From Erwinia sp050410775 (GTDB taxonomy: Bacteria > Pseudomonadota > Gammaproteobacteria > Enterobacterales > Enterobacteriaceae), in NCBI RefSeq assembly GCF_050410775.1, contig NZ_CP191229.1: a stretch of DNA of 64,000 nucleotides. One strand, 5' to 3'. The position numbers and the translations under genes are program-made. The notes below the pieces were generated by a model, which made no database searches, was not told the origin of the DNA, and saw only the letters and a program-made list of their open reading frames with translations. Below are positions 1-8,575 of this stretch, piece by piece. Numbering within the stretch: position 1 is the stretch's first letter; each line of letters opens with the position of its first letter.

Positions 1-2603
1 AACGCCTGCCTGTCCCCGTGCCTATGGTGGTTGGTGCCGTGCAGACTCGCCTGGTGGATAAAAACCTGCGCTGCGATGCCAACATCATTGTTGAAACCGC
101 CAGCGCCCGCGATCCGCACCACTTCGCCGTTTTGCTGGGCTTTGGCGCCACGGCGATTTATCCCTATCTTGCCTATGAGTCACTGGCAAAAATGGCCGAC
201 AGCGGCGTGATCGAGAAAGATTACCGTACCCTGATGCTGAACTACCGTAACGGCATCAATAAGGGCCTTTACAAAATCATGTCCAAAATGGGCATTTCGA
301 CCATCGCTTCCTACCGCTGTTCGAAGCTGTTCGAAGCCGTTGGCCTGCATCGCGACGTCTCGGGGCTCTGCTTCCAGGGCGTGGTCAGCCGCATCGGCGG
401 CGCTACCTTTACCGATTTCCAGCAGGACCTGCTGAATCTGGCAAAACGCGCCTGGCTTCAGCGTAAGCCGCTCGATCAGGGCGGGTTACTGAAGTATGTG
501 CACGGCGGCGAATATCACGCCTATAACCCTGATGTGGTCGCGACGCTGCAAAAAGCGGTACAAAGCGGTGACTACGGCGATTATCAGCACTACGCGAAAC
601 TGGTGAACGAGCGTCCCGTTGCGGCCCTGCGCGATCTGCTGGCGATAACCTCTGCCAGCAGCACCGCCATTAATCTTGACGATGTGGAGCCCGCCAGCGA
701 GCTGTATAAGCGGTTTGATACCGCAGCCATGTCTATTGGCGCACTCAGCCCGGAAGCGCATGAATCGCTGGCCGAGGCGATGAACGGCCTGGGCGGCTTC
801 TCTAACTCCGGGGAAGGCGGCGAAGATCCGGCGCGCTACGGAACTAATAAAGTGTCACGCATCAAACAGGTAGCCTCAGGCCGCTTCGGCGTAACGCCGG
901 CCTATCTGGTCAATGCGGACGTTATTCAGATCAAAGTGGCTCAGGGGGCCAAACCGGGCGAAGGCGGCCAGCTGCCGGGCGATAAGGTAACGCCTTATAT
1001 CGCCAAGCTGCGCTATTCCGTGCCTGGCGTGACGCTGATTTCTCCACCGCCGCACCACGACATCTACTCTATCGAGGATCTGGCACAGCTGATTTTCGAT
1101 CTGAAACAGGTGAATCCGAAGGCGATGATTTCGGTGAAGCTGGTTTCCGAGCCGGGCGTGGGCACCATCGCAACTGGCGTTGCCAAAGCCTATGCGGATC
1201 TGATCACCATCGCCGGCTATGATGGCGGCACCGGTGCCAGCCCGCTGAGCTCGGTGAAATATGCGGGCTGTCCGTGGGAGCTGGGCCTGGTGGAAACACA
1301 GCAGGCACTGGTGGCTAACGGTCTGCGCCATAAAATCCGCCTGCAGGTGGACGGTGGCCTGAAAACCGGCCGCGACATCATCAAGGCCGCGATCCTCGGC
1401 GCGGAAAGCTTCGGCTTCGGCACCGGCCCGATGGTGGCGCTGGGCTGTAAATATCTGCGAATTTGTCACCTGAACAACTGCGCAACGGGTGTGGCAACGC
1501 AGGATGAGAAGCTGCGTAAGAACCACTATCACGGTCTGCCATACCGCGTGACAAACTACTTTGAGTTTATCGCCCGTGAAACGCGTGAAATCATGGCTGA
1601 GCTGGGCGTTAAGCGCCTGGTGGATCTGATTGGCCGTACCGATCTGTTGAACGAACTGGAAGGTTTCACCGCCAAACAGCAGAGTCTGGATCTCTCCGCG
1701 CTGCTGCAAACGGCGGAACCGATGCCCGGCAAAGCCGTTTACTGCACCGAGAGCAATCCGCCATTTGACAATGGATTGCTGAACAAGGCGCTCTATGACC
1801 AGGCGATGCCTTTTGTGGAAGCGAAGCAGAGCAAAACGTTCTGGTTTGATATTCGTAACACCGATCGTTCCGTAGGCGCGACGCTCTCCGGCGCCATTGC
1901 GCTGAAGCACGGCGATCAGGGACTGGCTGCCGATCCCATTCGCGCGCACTTCAGCGGGACTGCCGGGCAGAGCTTCGGCGTCTGGAATGCTGGCGGCGTG
2001 GAGCTGACCCTGACCGGCGATGCCAACGACTATGTAGGCAAAGGCATGGCCGGCGGTTTACTGGCCGTCCGTCCGCCGGTAGGTTCAGCGTTCCGCAGCC
2101 ATGAAGCGACCATTATCGGCAACACCTGCCTGTACGGCGCAACCGGCGGTAAGCTGTTTGCCGCAGGCCGTGCCGGTGAGCGCTTCGCCGTGCGTAACTC
2201 CGGCGCCATTACCGTCGTTGAAGGCATCGGCGATAACGGCTGTGAGTATATGACGGGCGGTATCGTCTGCGTGCTGGGTCGTACCGGCGTCAACTTCGGC
2301 GCAGGTATGACCGGTGGTTTTGCCTACGTGCTGGATGAAGATGGCGAATTCCGCAAACGCGTCAACGCAGAGCTGGTGGAAGTCCTGAGCGTAGACGATC
2401 TGGCGATACACGAAGAGCATCTGCGTGGCCTGATTACCGAACACGTCCACCATACTGGTTCTTCACGCGGTGAAGAGATCCTGGCGAACTGGCCAGCCTG
2501 GTCCGCCAGGTTCTCGCTGGTTAAACCGAAATCCAGCGATGTGAAGGCATTGTTGGGTCACCGTAGTCGTTCCGCAGCCGAGCTGCGGGTGCAGGCGCAG
2601 TAA
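1..2603 (+). CDS. gltB: Glutamate synthase (NADPH) large subunit, 3' part (5' end outside window)
   Basis: The reading frame is open from base 3 of the window, so only the last ~866 residues of a protein usually near 1,490 residues are present; the N-terminal glutaminase domain lies upstream. Visible are the end of the central domain, the FMN-binding synthase domain and the C-terminal beta-helix (repeated G-rich GXGXG pattern, about nt 1,900-2,400). The 3Fe-4S cysteines are spaced C-x5-C-x4-C near nt 1446-1483 (GCKYLRICHLNNC). The enzyme makes two glutamates from 2-oxoglutarate and glutamine, using electrons delivered by GltD. gltD follows after 9 nt with a GAGG ribosome site between them, so the two are co-transcribed. 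The identity is certain; the start is simply out of view. Confidence 0.98.
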   Translation, partial: RLPVPVPMVVGAVQTRLVDKNLRCDANIIVETASARDPHHFAVLLGFGATAIYPYLAYESLAKMADSGVIEKDYRTLMLNYRNGINKGLYKIMSKMGISTIASYRCSKLFEAVGLHRDVSGLCFQGVVSRIGGATFTDFQQDLLNLAKRAWLQRKPLDQGGLLKYVHGGEYHAYNPDVVATLQKAVQSGDYGDYQHYAKLVNERPVAALRDLLAITSASSTAINLDDVEPASELYKRFDTAAMSIGALSPEAHESLAEAMNGLGGFSNSGEGGEDPARYGTNKVSRIKQVASGRFGVTPAYLVNADVIQIKVAQGAKPGEGGQLPGDKVTPYIAKLRYSVPGVTLISPPPHHDIYSIEDLAQLIFDLKQVNPKAMISVKLVSEPGVGTIATGVAKAYADLITIAGYDGGTGASPLSSVKYAGCPWELGLVETQQALVANGLRHKIRLQVDGGLKTGRDIIKAAILGAESFGFGTGPMVALGCKYLRICHLNNCATGVATQDEKLRKNHYHGLPYRVTNYFEFIARETREIMAELGVKRLVDLIGRTDLLNELEGFTAKQQSLDLSALLQTAEPMPGKAVYCTESNPPFDNGLLNKALYDQAMPFVEAKQSKTFWFDIRNTDRSVGATLSGAIALKHGDQGLAADPIRAHFSGTAGQSFGVWNAGGVELTLTGDANDYVGKGMAGGLLAVRPPVGSAFRSHEATIIGNTCLYGATGGKLFAAGRAGERFAVRNSGAITVVEGIGDNGCEYMTGGIVCVLGRTGVNFGAGMTGGFAYVLDEDGEFRKRVNAELVEVLSVDDLAIHEEHLRGLITEHVHHTGSSRGEEILANWPAWSARFSLVKPKSSDVKALLGHRSRSAAELRVQAQ

Positions 2604-2612
2604 GAGGTCACG

Positions 2613-4031
2613 ATGAGTCAAAACGTTTATCAATTTATCGACTTGCAGCGCGTCGATCCGCCGAAGAAGCCGCTCAAAATCCGCAAAATTGAGTTTGTGG
2701 AGATTTACGAGCCGTTCTCTGAAAGCCAGGCGCAGGCACAGGCCGATCGCTGTCTTTCCTGCGGTAACCCATACTGCGAGTGGAAGTGTCCGGTACATAA
2801 CTACATCCCGGACTGGCTGAAGCTGGCGAACGAAGGGCGCATTATCGAAGCGGCCGAGCTCTCTCACCAGACGAACAGTCTGCCGGAAGTGTGTGGCCGC
2901 GTCTGTCCTCAGGATCGCCTGTGTGAAGGCTCCTGTACGCTGAATGATGAGTTCGGTGCGGTAACCATCGGCAATATAGAGCGCTATATCAACGATAAAG
3001 CGCTGGAGATGGGCTGGAAGCCGAACCTGGACGGCGTTAAGCCAACCGGCAAGCGCGTGGCGATCATCGGCGCCGGTCCGGCTGGCCTGGCCTGTGCAGA
3101 TGTCCTGACGCGTAACGGCGTAAAGGCGGTGGTCTACGATCGTCATCCTGAAATCGGTGGCCTGCTTACTTTCGGCATCCCCGCCTTCAAGCTGGAAAAA
3201 TCGGTCATGACCAAACGCCGCGAGATTTTCAGCGGCATGGGCGTGGAGTTTAATCTGAATACGGAAGTGGGTCGCGACATCCAGATGAGCGACCTGCTGA
3301 CGCAGTTTGATGCGGTTTTCCTGGGCGTCGGCACCTATCAGTCGATGAAGGGTGGGCTGGAAAATGAGGAAGCGCCGGGCGTCTATGATGCGCTGCCGTT
3401 CCTGATTGCCAATACCAAGCAGACGATGGGCTTCCCGGATTCCGCAGAAGAGCCTTACATCACCATGAATGCCAAACGCGTGGTGGTACTGGGCGGCGGC
3501 GATACCGCCATGGACTGTGTGCGGACTTCCATCCGTCAGGGCGCAACGCACGTCACCTGTGCCTACCGTCGTGATGAAGAGAACATGCCTGGCTCACGCC
3601 GCGAAGTAAAAAACGCCCGTGAAGAAGGGGTGGAATTTCAGTTCAACGTTCAGCCGCTGGGCATTGAAATCAACGGTAACGGCCGGGTCAGCGGCGTCAA
3701 AATGGCCCGTACCGAAATGGGCCAGCCGGACGCCAACGGTCGCCGCCGCGCCGAAATCGTTCCGGGCTCCGAGCACGTTGTGCCGGCAGATGCGGTGGTG
3801 ATGGCCTTTGGCTTCCGTCCGCATCAGATGTCCTGGCTGGAGCAGCACAGCGTTGAGCTGGACGCTCAGGGACGTATCATCGCCCCTGAAGGAAGCGAGA
3901 AGCCTTTCCAGACCAGCAACCCGCAAATCTTTGCCGGGGGTGATGTGGTGCGCGGTTCCGATCTGGTGGTCACGGCTATTGCCGAAGGTCGTAAAGCCGC
4001 CGAGGGGATTATGGACTGGCTGGAAGTTTAA
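2613..4031 (+). CDS. gltD: Glutamate synthase (NADPH) small subunit
   Basis: 472 residues, the normal length for the bacterial beta subunit. The N-terminus carries the two cysteine clusters for 4Fe-4S centres (CLSCGNPYCEWKC and CGRVCPQDRLCEGSC). A GAGPAG dinucleotide fold for FAD sits near residue 150, and a GGGDTAMD NADPH-binding motif near residue 295. It oxidises NADPH and passes electrons to the large subunit. It is the last gene of gltBD: no gltF follows, and a strong terminator lies 24 nt after the stop. Confidence 0.98.
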   Translation: MSQNVYQFIDLQRVDPPKKPLKIRKIEFVEIYEPFSESQAQAQADRCLSCGNPYCEWKCPVHNYIPDWLKLANEGRIIEAAELSHQTNSLPEVCGRVCPQDRLCEGSCTLNDEFGAVTIGNIERYINDKALEMGWKPNLDGVKPTGKRVAIIGAGPAGLACADVLTRNGVKAVVYDRHPEIGGLLTFGIPAFKLEKSVMTKRREIFSGMGVEFNLNTEVGRDIQMSDLLTQFDAVFLGVGTYQSMKGGLENEEAPGVYDALPFLIANTKQTMGFPDSAEEPYITMNAKRVVVLGGGDTAMDCVRTSIRQGATHVTCAYRRDEENMPGSRREVKNAREEGVEFQFNVQPLGIEINGNGRVSGVKMARTEMGQPDANGRRRAEIVPGSEHVVPADAVVMAFGFRPHQMSWLEQHSVELDAQGRIIAPEGSEKPFQTSNPQIFAGGDVVRGSDLVVTAIAEGRKAAEGIMDWLEV

Positions 4032-4054
4032 CGCCGCTCCCCAATCCTCTTCAG

Positions 4055-4083
4055 GCCCGCCGGATAAGGCGGGCTTTTTTTTG
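4055..4083 (+). terminator. Rho-independent terminator of gltBD
   Basis: A 7-bp GC stem (GCCCGCC/GGCGGGC) with a short loop is followed by nine T residues. It sits between convergent gltD and norR and ends right at the norR stop codon. Confidence 0.9.
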
Positions 4084-5604
4084 CTATTTTAACCCCAGCC
4101 TGCCCGCAAGCCGGTGCAGGTTGCCGGGGTCCATCTCCAGTTTCCTCGCACAGGCAGCCCACTTTCCTTCACTCGCCTGTAGCGCTTGGCGAATATAGCG
4201 TCGCTGGAATTCATCCGTCGCCTCACGCAGGCTTTTTGAAGAGAACGCCACTTCCGCTACCGGCTCTGCTGACGATGCGCTAGCCTGGGCCGGGAAAAAG
4301 TGGGAAGGCAACAGGATCACCTCCGCGCCGCCAGCTTCAGCCTGAGCAATAATGGTGGCGCGATAGATACTGTGCTCCAGTTCGCGAATATTGCCCGGCC
4401 ACTCCGCTTTGCGAAGAACCGCCCGTGCCGCCGCGCTGAGCGCAAGATGACGAAGACCGAATTTTTTCCGGCACTTCTCACAGAAATAGCCAGCCAGCAG
4501 CACAATATCATCGCCCCGCTCCCGCAGCGGCGGGACATGCAGCGGGAACACGCTGAGCCGGTGGAAAAGATCGGTACGGAAGCGTCCTTCCGCCGAAGCC
4601 TGCCGGAGATCCTGATTGGTCGCCGCCAGAATACGCACATCCACTTTCAGGGGACGATCTTCCCCCACGCGCTGAAGATCGCCATATTGCAGAACGCGCA
4701 GCAGTTTCGCCTGAAGTGACAGCGGAAGTTCGCCGATTTCATCCAGAAAAAGCGTGCCGTTATTTGCCATTTCGAACTTACCGGTACGGTCATGTATCGC
4801 GCCGGTGAAAGCGCCTTTAACGTGGCCGAACAGCTCGCTTTCTGCCACGGATTCCGGCAGCGCCGCGCAGTTCAGATAGATCAGCGGCTGCGTGCTGCGG
4901 GCCGATTGCTGATGCAGCGCACGCGCGACCAGCTCTTTACCGACGCCCGTTTCGCCGGTGATCAGAACGTTAAGATCGGTTGCGGCAACGATCCCAATCT
5001 CTTTTTTCAGCTGCATCATCGCTGGCGACGATCCGATCATTTCATCGGAATCGATCTCCTTCACCTCCTCCGCCGCCCGGGAAAAGCCTCCCACTCCGGG
5101 TCTTTCCAGCTGCTCCAGCAGCAAAGCGTTGTTGAGCGCGCCGGAAACCAGCGCGGCCACCACCCGCAGTTCTTCATCACTGTAGGCATCAAACTGCGTG
5201 GCATTCATGCCATCCAGCGTCAGCGCCCCTATCAGCCTCTGGCCAGAAAAGAGCGGTAAGCCAACACAGGCGTGAACGTGCAGTTCCTGATGCTCCGGAA
5301 TCAACCCGTCATAGGGATCGGGAAGGTCACTCTCCGCCGGGAAACGCACCACGTCCCCCGCCCGGGCAATGGCTTCAAGCCGTGGATGGGCCTCCAGCTG
5401 AAAGCGTCGCCCCATGACGTCCGGCGCGAGGCCCGCCGTCGCCACTGGCCGGAACTGATGCGCTTCGTAGCATAGAAGCGCCGTCGCATCGCAGTTGAGG
5501 AGATGATGAATACTGCTGATTATGCGGCTGAAGCGATCTGGTCTGGAGAGGCTGACCTGGATATTGACCGCGATATCAGCAAGGCTGTTTACAGAGAGAG
5601 TCAT
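4084..5604 (-). CDS. norR: Nitric-oxide-responsive sigma-54 activator NorR
   Basis: 506 residues, colinear with E. coli NorR. There is an N-terminal GAF domain (1-170), a central AAA+ domain (about 190-425) with Walker A GETGVGKE and the sigma-54 contact loop GAFTGA, and a C-terminal Fis-type helix-turn-helix. The residues described as ligands of the regulatory non-haem iron in E. coli NorR are all present at the same positions: R75, D96, D99, C113 and D131. NO binding to the iron is known to release the AAA+ domain so that it activates sigma-54 RNA polymerase. In E. coli it is divergent from norVW; here the divergent gene is a tehB-type methyltransferase. The ribosome site before the ATG is weak, and the first NorR-type operator lies only 4 nt upstream of the start, which suggests autoregulation. 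Confidence 0.96.
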   Translation of the reverse strand: MTLSVNSLADIAVNIQVSLSRPDRFSRIISSIHHLLNCDATALLCYEAHQFRPVATAGLAPDVMGRRFQLEAHPRLEAIARAGDVVRFPAESDLPDPYDGLIPEHQELHVHACVGLPLFSGQRLIGALTLDGMNATQFDAYSDEELRVVAALVSGALNNALLLEQLERPGVGGFSRAAEEVKEIDSDEMIGSSPAMMQLKKEIGIVAATDLNVLITGETGVGKELVARALHQQSARSTQPLIYLNCAALPESVAESELFGHVKGAFTGAIHDRTGKFEMANNGTLFLDEIGELPLSLQAKLLRVLQYGDLQRVGEDRPLKVDVRILAATNQDLRQASAEGRFRTDLFHRLSVFPLHVPPLRERGDDIVLLAGYFCEKCRKKFGLRHLALSAAARAVLRKAEWPGNIRELEHSIYRATIIAQAEAGGAEVILLPSHFFPAQASASSAEPVAEVAFSSKSLREATDEFQRRYIRQALQASEGKWAACARKLEMDPGNLHRLAGRLGLK

Positions 5605-5607
5605 AGT

Positions 5608-5618
5608 GTCTTTTTCAC
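5608..5618. promoter_or_regulatory. NorR-type enhancer site 1
   Basis: GTCTTTTTCAC fits the NorR core GT-N7-AC. Its centre lies about 118 bp upstream of the predicted tehB start point and directly in front of norR. Confidence 0.72.
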
Positions 5619-5626
5619 AGTAGATT

Positions 5627-5637
5627 GTTAAAAAGAC
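5627..5637. promoter_or_regulatory. NorR-type enhancer site 2
   Basis: GTTAAAAAGAC fits GT-N7-AC. Its centre is 19 bp from site 1. Together with the next site it reproduces the three-site layout known at E. coli norVW. Confidence 0.72.
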
Positions 5638-5651
5638 ATTAGCTGGTCGCT

Positions 5652-5662
5652 GTCCCGTTCAC
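5652..5662. promoter_or_regulatory. NorR-type enhancer site 3
   Basis: GTCCCGTTCAC fits GT-N7-AC, with its centre 25 bp from site 2 and about 74 bp upstream of the predicted start point. Confidence 0.72.
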
Positions 5663-5686
5663 AACATTAAAAATAATAACTTTATA

Positions 5687-5699
5687 TATCAGTAAATTA
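5687..5699 (+). promoter_or_regulatory. IHF-type site between enhancers and sigma-54 promoter
   Basis: TATCAGTAAATTA fits the IHF pattern WATCAR-N4-TTR in an AT-rich stretch. It is placed where a bend would bring NorR bound at the three sites to the promoter. Confidence 0.55.
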
Positions 5700-5703
5700 A
5701 ATT

Positions 5704-5720
5704 TTGGCACGGGAGCTGCA
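5704..5720 (+). promoter_or_regulatory. Sigma-54 (-24/-12) promoter of tehB
   Basis: TTGGCACGGGAGCTGCA has GG and GC separated by exactly 10 bases and a full TGGCACG left element, the hallmark of RpoN promoters. It points toward tehB, with a predicted start near 5731. With NorR encoded divergently and three NorR-type sites upstream, tehB is probably NorR-activated. Confidence 0.85.
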
Positions 5721-5779
5721 CTACAGGCATAACTCGTATAGGTCGCGAACCCGCCCCAGAAGTGAATACCGGAGAAAAT

Positions 5780-6643
5780 ATGTCAGAACTCATTTGCTAC
5801 AAAACGCTGCCCGTCTGGCACAAAGAAACGCTGCCCGCCGATTTTCAGAAGCAGCATAACACCCGGGAAGGCAGCTGGGCGCAGCTCTCAATTCTGCGCG
5901 GCTCGCTCAATTTCTCGCTAATGACCGCTACCGGCGAGATCACCGATACCTTTACTTTCACGCCTGACAATCAGCCGCCCCGCATCGCCCCCCAGCAGTG
6001 GCACCGCATCGACAGCGTCAGTGAAGATATCGAATGTCAGATAGCGTTCTACTGCTCTGAGGAGCGGTACTACAGCCAGAAATACCAGTTAACGCCTCCG
6101 CACTCGGAGGTCATTGAGGCCGCCGGGAAAATGAAGCCGGGCCGGGTACTCGATCTCGGATGCGGCAATGGCCGGAACGTGCTCTATCTTAATCAGAAAG
6201 GATTTGTCGTCGAAGGATGGGACAAAAGCGAAGAAAGTCTGCGTCAGCTTCAGGGCGTGATTGCGGCAGAAAAGCGGGAAAATATTACGCTTGCCCGACG
6301 GGACCTTAATCAGGTTACCCTCGCCGGACAGTATGATTTTATTCTTTCTACGGTGGTCATGATGTTTCTACAGCCGGAAACGATACCCACGCTGATCGAA
6401 CAGATGCAGAGCGCAACGCTGCCGGGAGGCTATAACCTGATTGTGGCCGCAATGGACACGCCCGATTATCCCTGCCCTTTGCCCTTCCCGTTCAGGTTTG
6501 GTCCGGGTGAGCTACTGGAAAAATACGCTGGCTGGGACATCGTTAAATATAATGAAAATCCAGGCGCGCTGCATAAAGTAGATGCACAGGGCAATCCGAT
6601 AAAGCTGCGCTTTGCCACGCTGCTGGCGCAGAGAAAAGCCTGA
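5780..6643 (+). CDS. tehB: TehB-family SAM-dependent methyltransferase with N-terminal DUF1971 domain
   Basis: 287 residues from the ATG at 5780, chosen because GGAG stands 5 nt before it; an in-frame GTG at 5762 lacks a site. Residues ~8-95 form the small beta-rich DUF1971 domain. Residues ~105-287 form a class I methyltransferase with SAM motif I VLDLGCGNGRN at about 123. This is the long architecture known from Haemophilus TehB; E. coli TehB lacks the N-terminal domain. Family members confer tellurite resistance when expressed and have been tied to oxidant resistance; the natural substrate is not settled. No tehA lies nearby. The gene stands alone between a sigma-54 promoter and a terminator, so an NO-linked function is an inference from the promoter. 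Confidence 0.88.
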   Translation: MSELICYKTLPVWHKETLPADFQKQHNTREGSWAQLSILRGSLNFSLMTATGEITDTFTFTPDNQPPRIAPQQWHRIDSVSEDIECQIAFYCSEERYYSQKYQLTPPHSEVIEAAGKMKPGRVLDLGCGNGRNVLYLNQKGFVVEGWDKSEESLRQLQGVIAAEKRENITLARRDLNQVTLAGQYDFILSTVVMMFLQPETIPTLIEQMQSATLPGGYNLIVAAMDTPDYPCPLPFPFRFGPGELLEKYAGWDIVKYNENPGALHKVDAQGNPIKLRFATLLAQRKA

Positions 6644-6653
6644 CTCCGGACGT

Positions 6654-6684
6654 AAAAAAAGGACTCCGGCCAGGAGTCCTTTCT
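6654..6684. terminator. Bidirectional terminator between tehB and sspB
   Basis: The stem GGACTCC/GGAGTCC is flanked by seven A residues on the left and a T-rich run on the right, so it can end both convergent transcripts. Confidence 0.88.
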
Positions 6685-6702
6685 TAAGCAAGCCACGACG
6701 GG

Positions 6703-7203
6703 CTATTTCACTACGCGAAGCGACGGGCGTCCACCGCGCGGTGGCGGCTCGTCATCGGGATTATCTTCGTCATTGGGCACGCTGTCGTCAGGACGATCGC
6801 CATCGATCACCGACATCAGCGTCTCCGCCGGGCCGTTCTGCTCAGCGTCCGGATTATATTCGCCGGCCTCTTCGTAGATCGGTTCAGGCTCAAACATGGT
6901 TCCTGCGCCATTTTCCCGGGCGTAGATCGCCAGCACGGCGGCCAGCGGAACGGTGACCTGACGGGGAACGCCGCCGAAACGGGCATTAAAGCTTACTTCC
7001 TCATTGCCTAACGACAGATTTCCTACGGCGCGCGGCGCAATGTTCAGTACGATCTGACCATCGCGGGCATACTCCAGAGGCACCATTACGCCAGGCAAAT
7101 TGATATCGACCACCAGATGAGGCGTCAGCTGGTTGTCGAGCAACCAGTCATAAAACGCCCGCAGCAGGTAAGGACGACGAGGGGTAAGATGCGTCATTTC
7201 CAT
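6703..7203 (-). CDS. sspB: ClpXP adaptor / stringent starvation protein B
   Basis: 166 residues, the usual length. The conserved substrate-binding domain (RRPYLLRAFYDWLLDNQLTP, ARFGGVPRQV) spans roughly 1-112. An acidic flexible linker follows, then the C-terminal ClpX-binding tail RGGRPSLRVVK. It tethers ssrA-tagged proteins and the RseA fragment to ClpXP. It starts 5 nt after the sspA stop, so the two form an operon. RseA links it functionally to degS in this window. Confidence 0.97.
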   Translation of the reverse strand: MEMTHLTPRRPYLLRAFYDWLLDNQLTPHLVVDINLPGVMVPLEYARDGQIVLNIAPRAVGNLSLGNEEVSFNARFGGVPRQVTVPLAAVLAIYARENGAGTMFEPEPIYEEAGEYNPDAEQNGPAETLMSVIDGDRPDDSVPNDEDNPDDEPPPRGGRPSLRVVK

Positions 7204-7208
7204 GATAA

Positions 7209-7850
7209 TCAGCCCCGCGTATGCAGGCGCATTTCACGTTCTGCTTCCGTCAGGGAGGCGAGGAAGGAATCCCGCTCGAATACGCGCGTCATGTAACCTT
7301 TCAGCTCTTTGGAGCCGGCACCCGCCAGTTCGATACCCATCTGCGGCAGACGCCACAGCAGCGGCGCCAGGTAGCAGTCTACCAGGCTGAACTCGTCGCT
7401 CATAAAGAACGGCGTGCGCGCAAAGAGTGGCGCAATGGCCAGCAGCTCTTCGCGCAGCTGTTTACGGGCCGTTTCCGCTTCCTGAGCCGTGCCGTTTTCA
7501 ACCTTATACATCAGGCTGTACCAGTCCTGCTCAACGCGATGCATCATCAGGCGGCTTTCGCCACGCGCAACCGGATAAACCGGCATCAGCGGCGGATGCG
7601 GGAAGCGTTCATCAAGGTATTCCATGATGATACGGGATTCATACAACGTCAGCTCACGATCGACCAGCGTCGGCACGGTACGGTACGGATTGAGGTCAAT
7701 CAGATCCTGGGGCAGGCTATCCATTTCTACCTGCTCGATCTCAACGCTGACACCCTTCTCCGCCAGCACGATACGCACCTGGTGGCTAAAAATGTCAGTC
7801 GGACCAGAAAACAGCGTCATTACCGAACGTTTGTTGGCAGCGACAGCCAT
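7209..7850 (-). CDS. sspA: Stringent starvation protein A (RNA-polymerase-associated, GST fold)
   Basis: 213 residues from the ATG at 7850, which has GGAGG upstream and matches the family N-terminus MAVAANKRSVMTLFSG; an upstream in-frame start would add 15 unrelated residues. The GST-like N-domain (~10-90) and all-helical C-domain (~95-205) are clear, with the PHPPLMPVYPVARG segment of SspA. It binds RNA polymerase and supports acid and stationary-phase survival. It is the first gene of sspAB. Confidence 0.97.
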   Translation of the reverse strand: MAVAANKRSVMTLFSGPTDIFSHQVRIVLAEKGVSVEIEQVEMDSLPQDLIDLNPYRTVPTLVDRELTLYESRIIMEYLDERFPHPPLMPVYPVARGESRLMMHRVEQDWYSLMYKVENGTAQEAETARKQLREELLAIAPLFARTPFFMSDEFSLVDCYLAPLLWRLPQMGIELAGAGSKELKGYMTRVFERDSFLASLTEAEREMRLHTRG

Positions 7851-8110
7851 GTAAACCTCCAAGTTTATCCAGAAAACACTACGCAGGCCCGCCACAGGGC
7901 GACTGACCAGCTTAATAAATGACCCTTAGCACGCCCTGAGGCCGAACCGGTATCCCGTCAGGATGTCATGCATCAATGCCCTGCTAATGGGCGCAAAGTG
8001 ACAGACAGTTTACCAGATTTTCATCAGTTTGTGGGGGCAGCAAGGTGCATTTGACGGGAAAAAGATCAACAACCTGGCGATCTGGCACGCTTTTGCCAAC
8101 GCCGGAAAAG
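7851..8110. other. Gene-free stretch upstream of sspA
   Basis: This stretch should hold the sspAB promoter on the minus strand. I found no -35/-10 pair good enough to commit to and no open frame worth calling. The rpsI terminator follows at 8111-8137. Confidence 0.5.
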
Positions 8111-8137
8111 AAAAACCCGGTGCAGGCACCGGGTTTT
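8111..8137 (-). terminator. Terminator of rplM-rpsI
   Basis: An 8-bp stem (ACCCGGTG/CACCGGGT) with a 4-nt loop has T-rich tails in both directions. Read on the minus strand it lies about 30 nt after the rpsI stop. Confidence 0.88.
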
Positions 8138-8167
8138 CGATAATCGACTCTGCGAAAGCAGAATAAA

Positions 8168-8560
8168 TTAACGCTTGGAGAACTGAGGACGACGACGTGC
8201 TTTACGCAGACCGACTTTCTTACGTTCAACCTGACGAGCATCACGGGTAACGAAGCCTGCTTTACGCAGTTCGCCACGCAGTGACTCATCATACTCCATC
8301 AGAGCGCGTGTGATACCGTGACGGATCGCACCAGCCTGACCAGAAATACCACCACCTTTAACGGTGACGTAGAGATCGAATTTACCAACCATATCCAGCA
8401 GCTCAAGCGGCTGACGAACTACCATGCGGGCAGTTTCGCGACCGAAGTACTGTTCCAGAGAACGTTGGTTAATTACGATGTTACCGCTACCCGGCTTGAT
8501 AAATACGCGAGCGGTAGAGCTTTTGCGGCGACCAGTGCCGTAGTTTTGATTCTCAGCCAT
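8168..8560 (-). CDS. rpsI: 30S ribosomal protein S9
   Basis: 130 residues with the full S9 pattern: N-terminal NQNYGTGRRKSSTARVF, central GGGISGQAGAIRHGI, and the basic C-terminal tail KARRRPQFSKR that reaches the P-site tRNA. It follows rplM after 15 nt in the conserved two-gene operon. Confidence 0.99.
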   Translation of the reverse strand: MAENQNYGTGRRKSSTARVFIKPGSGNIVINQRSLEQYFGRETARMVVRQPLELLDMVGKFDLYVTVKGGGISGQAGAIRHGITRALMEYDESLRGELRKAGFVTRDARQVERKKVGLRKARRRPQFSKR

Positions 8561-8575
8561 TGCCTGTAATCCCGA

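Noticed and set aside
876..1949. Long minus-strand open frame (357 codons) opposite gltB
   Set aside because: It is the antisense of the conserved FMN domain, has no family resemblance, and results from the GC-rich codon pattern of gltB.
2463..3551. Minus-strand open frame (362 codons) opposite gltB/gltD
   Set aside because: Shadow of two certain genes; it spans their junction and has no ribosome site or known domain.
7221..7922. Plus-strand 233-codon frame opposite sspA
   Set aside because: It is the antisense of the well-conserved sspA; the minus-strand protein explains the sequence.
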